64,000 nucleotides of DNA, from positions 310,001 to 374,000 of the forward strand of contig NZ_AP019783.1 in assembly GCF_019670005.1 (NCBI RefSeq), read 5' to 3'. The notes beneath the pieces are model-generated. The model was not told where the DNA came from. It did no database searches and was given only the letters and a program-made list of their open reading frames with translations. The stretch comes from Methylomagnum ishizawai (GTDB taxonomy: Bacteria; Pseudomonadota; Gammaproteobacteria; Methylococcales; Methylococcaceae). Both the position numbers and the translations under genes were made by a program. Positions 18,593 to 25,446 of this stretch are shown one piece after another. Every line of letters begins with the position of its first letter. Position 1 is the stretch's first letter.

Positions 18593-19464
18593 GCCATACG
18601 CTCCAACTCGATCTCGCGGTAATTGGCCCGGACCAGGGCGGCGGCGATGGGGGCAAGGTCGGCCTCGCTCACATCGAACAAGCCCAGCCGCCCTGTAAGC
18701 GGCAGGAACGGCAGGGGGCGGGGATCGGCCAGCACGAAGCCGAACCCGCCGCCGAACCAGGGCGATTCCGACCTGTCCACGCAATCCACGATGCGGGCCG
18801 CGCCGACGATGCCGCCGCGCTCCAAATCCTCATGGCGGGGCACGTCGAGGCGCGGTGCCATGATGCCGATGTCGAGGCAAGCGCCCGTGTACTCGGCCTG
18901 GGTCAAGGTTTTCGCCGCATGGATCAGGACCGGGCCGCGATAATCGGTTTTCCAGGAGCGGTTCTCGATGTCCTTGCCGCCGTGGAGGATGGCCCAGGCC
19001 CAGGGCTGGCGGATGGAGAGGCATTTCCAGCCGGGCGAGGCCGAGACGGGCGGTTCCAGGTGTTCGATGCGGAGGGCGAAGCGGTCCCCTAACCGCTCGG
19101 CGGCGAGTTCGGCGACCACCTTGCGGTGGCAGGTCCGCACGTCCCGGCAGCCGCACAGCAATACCATGGCGTCGATGCCCGGCCAGTCCAGGATGGCCGC
19201 GAGGCTCCGTATCCCGTTGTCGGCATCGACCAGGGCTATCGGGTCGCCCTTGCGGTTGAGGTTGCCCAAGGACTTGAAGTGGGCGTAGCGCATTTTGCCG
19301 AAGCGGGCGAGCAGCCTGCCCCGCGTCCATTCGGTCGATTGGGTGGACCAGGGGAGGCGGCGAATATCCACCAGCACGGCACCGCGCTCGATCATGGCCG
19401 CGTCGAGCGTCTCGGGCGTCCAGCCCGCGCCGTAGCCTGCGGTGTAGAGGGTTTTCCCGGCCAT
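18589..19464 (-). CDS. DUF488-ASCH domain fusion
   Basis: 291 residues. The N-terminal half (about 1-135) is a DUF488 domain: LYTAGYGAGWTPETL at the start, VDIRRLPWS and LLCGCRDVRTCHRKVVAELAAERL with its conserved Cys-His. The C-terminal half (about 145-285) is an ASCH domain (CLSIRQPWAWAILHGGKDIENRSW), an RNA-binding fold related to PUA. Neither activity is settled; ASCH proteins include RNA-modifying and N4-acetylcytidine hydrolases. Phages often carry stand-alone ASCH genes; the fusion with DUF488 is notable. It lies between two genes of the leftward early operon. Confidence 0.8.
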   Translation of the reverse strand: MAGKTLYTAGYGAGWTPETLDAAMIERGAVLVDIRRLPWSTQSTEWTRGRLLARFGKMRYAHFKSLGNLNRKGDPIALVDADNGIRSLAAILDWPGIDAMVLLCGCRDVRTCHRKVVAELAAERLGDRFALRIEHLEPPVSASPGWKCLSIRQPWAWAILHGGKDIENRSWKTDYRGPVLIHAAKTLTQAEYTGACLDIGIMAPRLDVPRHEDLERGGIVGAARIVDCVDRSESPWFGGGFGFVLADPRPLPFLPLTGRLGLFDVSEADLAPIAAALVRANYREIELERMA

Positions 19465-19467
19465 GGC

Positions 19468-20739
19468 TCAAGCCTCCGCCCCGAACAGCTCGCGCTGGTC
19501 GGGATCGGTCCGCATGGCCGAGCCGGTGCCGGAGTACATGTCGAAGTTCTCGGGCAGGACGATCAGCACCTCGTCGCCGGCCCGGTCGGCCAGCAGGTGG
19601 GCGTACTCGTTCTTGCCGACCGTGAGCGAGACCTTGATCCCGTTGGACTTGAACGCCACCCCGTCCACGGAGGCCATGAAGTTGGTGCGATTCTCGCTGG
19701 CGTAGGTGCGCAGGGCCGACCGCGCCGCCTTCTCGCAGTCCTGGCGGACCCGGCCCAGCACGTCCTTCTGTTGGTCCTCGGGCGTGGCGTTCCAGGGCAC
19801 CATCGCCAGCCGTAGCTGTTGGGTGGCGGCGGCGATCAACTCGCCCAGCAGGACCGAGGCGGGGAAGCGTTCGCCGCTGTCCAGGCGGTCGATCCGGCGC
19901 AGGGCTTCGACCTTGCTCCCGCCGGGCATCATGTCGGCGAGGGCGTTGGCGATGTCGCCCTGGGTCCAGCCGAGGTCCGTCAGCGCTTGGAGGTTGTTCC
20001 GTATGGCGTGCAGGGTTTCCCGGACGAGCTGCTCGGGCGTGGGCAAGCCCTGGGGCGCGGCGGGGGCCGGTTCCGGTGGGGGCTTGGGTTCGCTGGTGCC
20101 CGGCGCGGGCGCGGCTCCCTGGCCGTCCTGGGCCGGTTCATGGGCCGTGCAAACCGGCCTGTTCCCGTCGTAGCGCCATTCCTTCGGGTATTCGGGGTCC
20201 GATGCCTCGCGGGCGGCGGCGGCGCGGTAGATCGGGCACCGGTCGCCCCGGTATCGCGAACACGAACCGCACCAATCGGCCACGAAGGCGTCGAACCCGT
20301 CGCCCTTCGGGGCGAAGATCCGCACCGGCTGTCCGGCCACGGCGGCGACGAACGCGGTGCAGGTCGGGTCGCCCTGGCCGTCGTAGGTCCATTCGCGGGG
20401 ATACTCGGGGTCTTCCGGGCCGAAGGCCATGGTGCGGGCCTGGATGTCGCATCCCTTCGCGCCCCACTGGCCGCACCGGAAGCAGAAGGCGCTCATGAAG
20501 GAATCGCCCTCGGTGCCGTTCGAGGGCTGGAAAATCCCGGCCTGTTCGATGTGCCGGGCTTCGATTTCGCGCATTTCCTTGATCGGGATACGCGCCTCGA
20601 TGGCCTTGCGGTTCGCCGCCTTGATGCCCTTGGCTTGGAGCGCTTCCCGGAGTTGGTCGAGGCTGGCGGTTTCCAGGGCTTGGTGGAACGGCTCCTGGAG
20701 GGGCGAGCCGGTGGAAAGGGTTTTGATGAGGTCGGACAT
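19468..20739 (-). CDS. Phage protein with duplicated cysteine-rich module
   Basis: 423 residues from ATG 20739 with an AGGAAC site. The N-terminus is helical. A cysteine-rich module occurs twice (about 85-135 and 160-205): each holds a CxxC pair, further Cys residues and a closing segment DPEYP(R/K)EWxYDG followed by a lone Cys, so each unit may bind a metal. A Pro-rich linker and a C-terminal domain (about 240-423) follow, with no motif I recognise. It is downstream of recombination genes in the early operon. Function unknown. Confidence 0.65.
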   Translation of the reverse strand: MSDLIKTLSTGSPLQEPFHQALETASLDQLREALQAKGIKAANRKAIEARIPIKEMREIEARHIEQAGIFQPSNGTEGDSFMSAFCFRCGQWGAKGCDIQARTMAFGPEDPEYPREWTYDGQGDPTCTAFVAAVAGQPVRIFAPKGDGFDAFVADWCGSCSRYRGDRCPIYRAAAAREASDPEYPKEWRYDGNRPVCTAHEPAQDGQGAAPAPGTSEPKPPPEPAPAAPQGLPTPEQLVRETLHAIRNNLQALTDLGWTQGDIANALADMMPGGSKVEALRRIDRLDSGERFPASVLLGELIAAATQQLRLAMVPWNATPEDQQKDVLGRVRQDCEKAARSALRTYASENRTNFMASVDGVAFKSNGIKVSLTVGKNEYAHLLADRAGDEVLIVLPENFDMYSGTGSAMRTDPDQRELFGAEA

Positions 20740-20760
20740 GGGGGTTCCTGCTGGGATGGA

Positions 20761-20783
20761 AAAAGCGGGCCGTCCCTGGCCCC
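20761..20783 (-). terminator. Leftward terminator after the 105-aa gene
   Basis: On the leftward strand a GGGCC-AGGGAC-GGCCC hairpin is followed by GCTTTTT. It lies between the 105-residue gene and the cysteine-rich gene and may reduce readthrough within the operon. The stem is short. Confidence 0.45.
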
Positions 20784-20797
20784 GGAGGAGGAAAAAG

Positions 20798-21115
20798 CTA
20801 GGCGCGGTGGATGGTCGGGGTCTTGAGCAGGTCGGCCTGTTCCGGGGTGATCTGGGCGAACTCGACCGCGATCTCCCCGCTGTGGATGGCGTAGACGAAG
20901 GCCAGGGTGTGGATGGAGGCCAGTTCCGCCATGGCGTCGGCGGGGATGGCGTGGGCATGGCCGATCAGCGCCGCCTTGAGCAGTTCGGCCAGGCCGATGA
21001 AGCACGGCTCGGGGGTCTTGGGCAGGGTTCCGTTCCGCAGTTGCAGCGCCGCGGTGGCCGCCACGGAGTCCAGGGAGAATTCCGCCCGCTGGGCCGGGGT
21101 CGTGTGCTTGGGCAT
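20798..21115 (-). CDS. Hypothetical helical phage protein
   Basis: 105 residues from ATG 21115. Mostly alpha-helical by composition (FIGLAELLKAALIGHAHAIPADAMAELASIH), with no recognised motif or membrane segment. A ribosome site (GGAGCC) precedes it and it follows the nuclease gene by 11 bases on the same strand. No function assigned. Confidence 0.55.
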   Translation of the reverse strand: MPKHTTPAQRAEFSLDSVAATAALQLRNGTLPKTPEPCFIGLAELLKAALIGHAHAIPADAMAELASIHTLAFVYAIHSGEIAVEFAQITPEQADLLKTPTIHRA

Positions 21116-21126
21116 GGGGGTGGCTC

Positions 21127-21732
21127 CTAAATGGGTGGGGCGATCCGGGCCTGGATTTCCGGGACGCCCCGCGCCCACAGGCGGAAATCGCCGACCAGGG
21201 CGAGGCAGTCGTCGAGCAGGGCCGGATAGGGGTACAGGGGGAAGGTGTGGGACTCGACGACCCGGTAAGGAAGATCGTCGGGGACCTCGAAGACCCGGTA
21301 GACGAAGCGCTCGCAGCCGGTCAGGGCCAGATACAAGCGCCATTGGTAGGACGCCTCGTAGTCATCGGCCTTGAACGGGAGGCCCGTGGCCTTGAAGTCG
21401 CGGATTTCCAGCCCGTTCACGAGGTCGGCCTTGGCGTGGACATGGGTATCGCCGAGCGGGCCGGAAATCCAAAGCTCGTGCTCCCCGACAAGGTCGGATT
21501 CCTCGATGGCCGCGTCCACCGAATCCCTATCCCAGGCCAGTTGCATGGTCCTGGGGTTGCCGGTTTCGATGTACTTGTGGAGGTCGATCCCCTTCTGGAT
21601 ACGCACGTTCTCCGAATCCTCCCGGAAGGGCGTGGTCAGCCGCGCCACCAGTGCCTCCTGGGTGAGCAATTCATTCTGGAACCGGCGGAAGGCTTCCAGG
21701 GCGGAAACGCTGGTCTTGGCGGTGGGGTTCAT
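21127..21732 (-). CDS. PD-(D/E)XK family exonuclease-like protein
   Basis: 201 residues. The core HVHAKADLVNGLEIRDFKATG gives the Asp and the D-x-K of a PD-(D/E)XK nuclease, and YQWRLYLAL is the QxxxY helix of RecB/Cas4-type exonucleases. In phages such enzymes resect DNA ends for single-strand annealing. The Sak4-like ATPase gene lies 0.7 kb upstream in the same operon, so the two likely form the recombination pair. Start and stop overlap neighbours (ATGA with the DUF3268 gene). Confidence 0.75.
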   Translation of the reverse strand: MNPTAKTSVSALEAFRRFQNELLTQEALVARLTTPFREDSENVRIQKGIDLHKYIETGNPRTMQLAWDRDSVDAAIEESDLVGEHELWISGPLGDTHVHAKADLVNGLEIRDFKATGLPFKADDYEASYQWRLYLALTGCERFVYRVFEVPDDLPYRVVESHTFPLYPYPALLDDCLALVGDFRLWARGVPEIQARIAPPI

Positions 21733-22181
21733 GGCCGGTACTCCCTCAGGATGGATTCAGCCGCTTGCTTCGCCCTGGCGCACAGGGCCGCGTCGAACCA
21801 TCCGAAATGGCACTCGGCCTGTGGGATGCCCAGCCGCTCGGCCAGTAGCCGGTAGGCGGCGTCGCGGTCCATCAGGCGGCTCCGGTGCAGGGCTTCGAAG
21901 GGCGCTTTCGCCGATTTCCGCGCCTCGCGGGTCTCCCGGTCCGCCAGGGTGCCCAGCGGGATGTGGGTGAACGGGTGCATCCCGACGTGGGCGTCGCACG
22001 GGCGGCAGAGGTAGGCCCATGGCCAGTCGCCGTACTCGCGCCCGTAGATTTCCCGGTGGTTCACGATCCCGACCGGCCCGCCGCAATAGGGGCACCGTTC
22101 CGGGACCGGCAGGGGGTTGGACACCCGCGCCGTGGCCGTCCGGCTCGGATTCCAGGGGGTTTTCTTCGCCGGGGCGTTCAT
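21729..22181 (-). CDS. DUF3268-like zinc-finger protein
   Basis: 150 residues. Residues 29-66 hold a four-cysteine zinc ribbon (CPYCGG ... CRPCDAHVG) with the aromatic GDWPWAYLC spacing typical of DUF3268 phage and ICE proteins. The rest is helical and includes a segment AAYRLLAERLGI. Such proteins accompany recombination genes; the biochemical role is unknown. ATGA overlaps with the genes on both sides indicate translational coupling. Confidence 0.7.
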   Translation of the reverse strand: MNAPAKKTPWNPSRTATARVSNPLPVPERCPYCGGPVGIVNHREIYGREYGDWPWAYLCRPCDAHVGMHPFTHIPLGTLADRETREARKSAKAPFEALHRSRLMDRDAAYRLLAERLGIPQAECHFGWFDAALCARAKQAAESILREYRP

Positions 22182-22468
22182 GGGGTTTCCTCCCTCCTGG
22201 CTTGGGCGAGGGCGGCGCGGGCCATATTTGCGGCGAGGCAGAGCGGGTGATTGGGCCGGACCGCGACCATGCCGTTTTCGCCTTTAGGCATTGCCCAATC
22301 GCCTATTTCGAGGATCACTTTTTCCAAGGCTTCCAGCAGCGCGTCGCGGTCGGCCCTGAGCTTGGCGATGGCCCGTAGGATGGCCTCGTTATCCGGCTCG
22401 CAGCCAAGCTCGGCGGCGGTGTCCGCGATGGCTTGGTTGAGGGTTTCGATGACGGCCTGGACGTTCAT
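22178..22468 (-). CDS. Small helical phage protein
   Basis: 96 residues. Contains two heptad-like helices (VQAVIETLNQAIADTAAELG and AIAKLRADRDALLEALEKVILEIG), suggesting a small coiled-coil protein. Not a recognised family. It overlaps the ATPase gene stop by four bases and the DUF3268 gene start by four bases, so it belongs to the same translational unit. Confidence 0.6.
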   Translation of the reverse strand: MNVQAVIETLNQAIADTAAELGCEPDNEAILRAIAKLRADRDALLEALEKVILEIGDWAMPKGENGMVAVRPNHPLCLAANMARAALAQARREETP

Positions 22469-23406
22469 GCCGCCTCCCGCTGCTCGGCCTTGGCCTGGAA
22501 CGCCTTGGCGTCCTTGTCGTAAGCCAGCCCTTGTTCCTCGGCGGCTTTCTTGAGCGCGGTCCAGGCTTGCAGGGACAGCGGCTTGCCCAGGGACGCGGCC
22601 TCCTCGATCAGGGCGTTCCAAACGTCCAGTTCCCCGGCGTTCTTGGCGAACTCGATCTGGCCTCGGAACCCGGCCAGCTTGTCCACCGCCTCCTTCTGGC
22701 GCTGGGCGATGCCGCCCAGCGCGGCCTTCATCCGGGCCATGATCCCGGCGAACCACTCGGGGTCGGCGGCGAAGTCGGGCACGGCCAGCGGCGGGAAACC
22801 GGCGCTGTTCTTGCCGATCCATTGGGCGGTGGGGTTGAAGTCGAGGACGGTGTTGCGCCCGTCCAGCTTGGCGACGTAGCCCACGAAGTCGGCCGCCTTG
22901 ACGATCTCGTGGTAGGAGCCGCCGGTGATGTCGGGGCGGATGATGCGCTGGTCGCCGTCCTTCTCCTCCTTGTCGTGGCAGATGAGGATGACGTCCAGGC
23001 CGAAGGTGTTGACCTTGCGCAGCCAGGACACGAAGTCGTCCTTGAGCCGCCCGAAGCCTTGCAGGGTCAGCCCGCCGCTGGGGCGCTTGAGTTGTATCTT
23101 GCCCTCGGTGGACGGCATCGCCGCCGCCAGGAAGTCGAGGGCGCGGCCGGCGGTGTCCACCACCAGGGTGGAATAGCCGGCGAGGTCGTCGCGGGTCATG
23201 TGGGCCACATCGGCCCAGGATTCGACCTGGACGGTGTCGGGGCGGAAGGCGGAACGGTGGGAGCCGCGGTCGAAGTCGAGCAGCAGGGGGCGGGCGGCGG
23301 TGCCGCCGATGCTGGTCTTGCCCGCGCCGGGCTGGCCGTACAGGCAGACGATGGCGGTAAGGACGGCCAGCGGCTCGGCGGCTTTGGTGATTCTCTTCAA
23401 GGCCAT
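22465..23406 (-). CDS. Sak4-like phage recombination ATPase
   Basis: 313 residues from ATG 23406 with a GGAG site. A P-loop CLYGQPGAGKTS at about residues 22-33 is followed by LLLDFDRG and STLVVDTAGRALDFL (Walker B region), the layout of phage RecA-like nucleotide-binding proteins of the Sak4/AAA_24 type. These anneal single strands or support phage recombination with an SSB. The C-terminal third is a helical extension rich in Lys/Glu. The nearby PD-(D/E)XK nuclease completes the module. Confidence 0.75.
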   Translation of the reverse strand: MALKRITKAAEPLAVLTAIVCLYGQPGAGKTSIGGTAARPLLLDFDRGSHRSAFRPDTVQVESWADVAHMTRDDLAGYSTLVVDTAGRALDFLAAAMPSTEGKIQLKRPSGGLTLQGFGRLKDDFVSWLRKVNTFGLDVILICHDKEEKDGDQRIIRPDITGGSYHEIVKAADFVGYVAKLDGRNTVLDFNPTAQWIGKNSAGFPPLAVPDFAADPEWFAGIMARMKAALGGIAQRQKEAVDKLAGFRGQIEFAKNAGELDVWNALIEEAASLGKPLSLQAWTALKKAAEEQGLAYDKDAKAFQAKAEQREAA

Positions 23407-23555
23407 GGGAATGCGCTCCTGAATGATGGGAAATGGGGGGTGGATAGCGGCGTCCCTGCCGGTTCGTCCTGGGTTTCGTGTTGTTGGGCTTGCCCCGTCC
23501 GGGGCCGGTATCGGGGGATACCCGCGCCGCCCGCTCCGATGGAACGGGCGACCGG

Positions 23556-23627
23556 CTATCTCCAAAAGGTCTTGCGGAGCCGCGCCCGCTCGGGGCGGGT
23601 GATCCGCCTGCGGTAGGTCCGGGTCAT
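23556..23627 (-). CDS. Tiny basic ORF overlapping its upstream gene
   Basis: 23 residues, 10 of them arginine or lysine, starting at an ATG that overlaps the upstream stop (ATGA). It follows the overlap pattern of this operon, but it is too short to be sure; it may simply be chance in GC-rich DNA. Confidence 0.25.
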   Translation of the reverse strand: MTRTYRRRITRPERARLRKTFWR

Positions 23628-23824
23628 CGCGCCGCCCTCGCCTTCGCCATGATTTCGGTTTCCACCCCGGCCACGATCCGTCTGGCGTTCCAGAGGGCGG
23701 TTTCCAGTTCGTGGGCCTTGAGTTCCCAGTGCAGGGCTTGGCGGCGGGCGCCCTCGTATTCCGCCTCGGCGGTTTTGAGGCGTTGCCGGCACAGCCACAG
23801 CTTGAATCGTCCGGCGATGCTCAT
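23624..23824 (-). CDS. Small helical phage protein
   Basis: 66 residues, one long charged helix (RLKTAEAEYEGARRQALHWELKAHELETALW). No recognised domain. It overlaps the 138-residue gene upstream (ATGA) and is therefore likely translated with it. Similar short coiled-coil proteins are common in phage early operons without known role. Confidence 0.5.
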   Translation of the reverse strand: MSIAGRFKLWLCRQRLKTAEAEYEGARRQALHWELKAHELETALWNARRIVAGVETEIMAKARAAR

Positions 23825-24237
23825 GCCGCCTTCCTCCCGTGTCCTGCCGCCGCTTCCGCCAGCATCCGGTCGAACGCCATTTCCTCCCGCACCTTCTCCA
23901 TGGCGGCGTCGATGTCGGCCTGGGCCTGAATGCCTGCGGCCCGCGCCTTGAGGTTGTCGAGGGTGGCCTTGAGGCTTCCCAGCACGAACGGCCAATCGGC
24001 GTCCGCTTCGTCGGTGTCGGCCACCGCATCGACGGCCTTGTCCAGGCGGGCCTTGAACTCGTCGGCTTCGTCCTGGGGCAGCAGGGCCAGGGCCGCGGCC
24101 ATCGTCATGCCCTGCCTGTAGTGGGCTTGGGCTTCCTCGAATCGCGCTTGCCGGGAGCGCGGCAGGCCATCCGGCCCGCGCATCATGTACTCGGTCATCA
24201 GGGCCAATTCGGCCCGGTGTGTGAAGGGGGTTGCCAT
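23821..24237 (-). CDS. Hypothetical helical phage protein
   Basis: 138 residues from ATG 24237 with an AGGAGG-like site (CCTCCT on the top strand). Predominantly acidic helices (DEADEFKARLDKAVDAVADTDEADADW). No motif recognised. A terminator separates it from the DUF932 gene upstream, so it may have its own promoter or depend on antitermination. Confidence 0.55.
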   Translation of the reverse strand: MATPFTHRAELALMTEYMMRGPDGLPRSRQARFEEAQAHYRQGMTMAAALALLPQDEADEFKARLDKAVDAVADTDEADADWPFVLGSLKATLDNLKARAAGIQAQADIDAAMEKVREEMAFDRMLAEAAAGHGRKAA

Positions 24238-24253
24238 GGTTGTGCCTCCTGGG

Positions 24254-24280
24254 AAAAAAGGGCGGGGGGTCGCCCCGCCC
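24254..24280 (-). terminator. Leftward intrinsic terminator after the DUF932 gene
   Basis: An 8-bp stem GGGCGGGG/CCCCGCCC followed on the leftward strand by six T residues lies 14 bases after the DUF932 stop. It implies that expression of the distal early genes needs readthrough or antitermination. Confidence 0.75.
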
Positions 24281-24293
24281 GAGGGAGCGCACT

Positions 24294-25361
24294 TCAGGCG
24301 GCGACCGCGATGCGGTGCCACTCCGAGGTGTTCAGGGTGAGGAGCCGCCCGCCGATCTGCTGGAGCTCGACCGCCCGGTCGTAGCCCACGGCGTCGTCGT
24401 TGGCGAGGTGGGTGATGGCGTTGAGCATTCCCCAGCGGCTGTAGTCGCCGTCGCGGATGAGGCGTTCGAGGATGGATTCGCCCTCGCCCTGGGTGATGGG
24501 CACCGCCTTCTGCAAGACCTCGACCGCCTTGACGGGCTTTTCGATGCGCGGCCCTTCGGTGGCCTCGCGCATCCGGGCCAGCAGGTTCCCGAAGCTGGCG
24601 GCGTTCATGGAATCGCGCACCGCGTCGCGCATCTTGAGGGCCAGGGCGCGGTCGTCGGCGGCGAGGGTGTCGTCCTGGAAGATCGAGGCGTCCTCCCCGT
24701 TGGATTCGACGCGCCGACCGACGTGGTTCCGGCGGATGCCCCCGGTCTCGGCGATCATCCCGTTGGTGCAGACCAGCCGGTAGACCAGGGGCCGGACCTG
24801 GAACGCGCCCAGCCCCACCTCGCTGTTGCTGATGACGATCCCGGCTTGCACCACGTCGCCCTTCTGGACTTCGCCCTCGATGCGGGGGAACAGGGCTTGG
24901 ATGTAGAGGCGCAGGTCGGTGATCTCGCTGGACACGATCTCCACCGGCTGGGCGGCGTCCAGCAGTTCGGGCAGCACCGCCTCGGCGATCTGTTCGTTGT
25001 CGATCCGGCGGTAGCGGTCGGACAGGAAGGCGCGGGCGCGGTTGTCCAGGGTGCGGACCATCCGCCGGGCCGGTTCCCGTTGGAACCAGTGGTTCAGGTT
25101 GTCGGCCAGGAGGCCGGGGGCTTCGGCCAGCATCCGGTCGTAGTAGCGGCTGGGGATGCCGGCGTGCTGGCCGATCTGCTGGTGGGCCAGGGGGAGCGGG
25201 GCCGCGTAGCCCACGCCCTCGATGTGCAGGGCCACGGCGGGTTTGTCCTCCCCGACGACCTCGATCCGCATGGCGCGGGTGTCGGCCACGAGGTCTTTCT
25301 TGGCGCTGGCCCGGCGGGCGAGTTCCTGGGCCAGTTCGACGATGGATTTTCCTGGTTTCAT
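24294..25361 (-). CDS. DUF932 phage/plasmid protein
   Basis: 355 residues. The family pattern is seen in the central RRIDNEQIAEAVLPEL, the IVISNSEVGLGAFQVRPLVYRLVCTNGM segment and the C-terminal WGMLNAITHLAND. DUF932 proteins are frequent in phages and conjugative elements, some close to DNA processing or anti-restriction genes; no activity is established. It is the second gene of the leftward early operon, 85 bases after the giant repeat protein. Confidence 0.8.
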   Translation of the reverse strand: MKPGKSIVELAQELARRASAKKDLVADTRAMRIEVVGEDKPAVALHIEGVGYAAPLPLAHQQIGQHAGIPSRYYDRMLAEAPGLLADNLNHWFQREPARRMVRTLDNRARAFLSDRYRRIDNEQIAEAVLPELLDAAQPVEIVSSEITDLRLYIQALFPRIEGEVQKGDVVQAGIVISNSEVGLGAFQVRPLVYRLVCTNGMIAETGGIRRNHVGRRVESNGEDASIFQDDTLAADDRALALKMRDAVRDSMNAASFGNLLARMREATEGPRIEKPVKAVEVLQKAVPITQGEGESILERLIRDGDYSRWGMLNAITHLANDDAVGYDRAVELQQIGGRLLTLNTSEWHRIAVAA

Positions 25362-25446
25362 GGTGCGCTCCGGTGGAAGGGTTGTGGTGTGGCGCGGTGG
25401 CGCCCCTCGCTGCCCCCTCGCGGGGAAGGGGCAACGGGGCGGGCCG

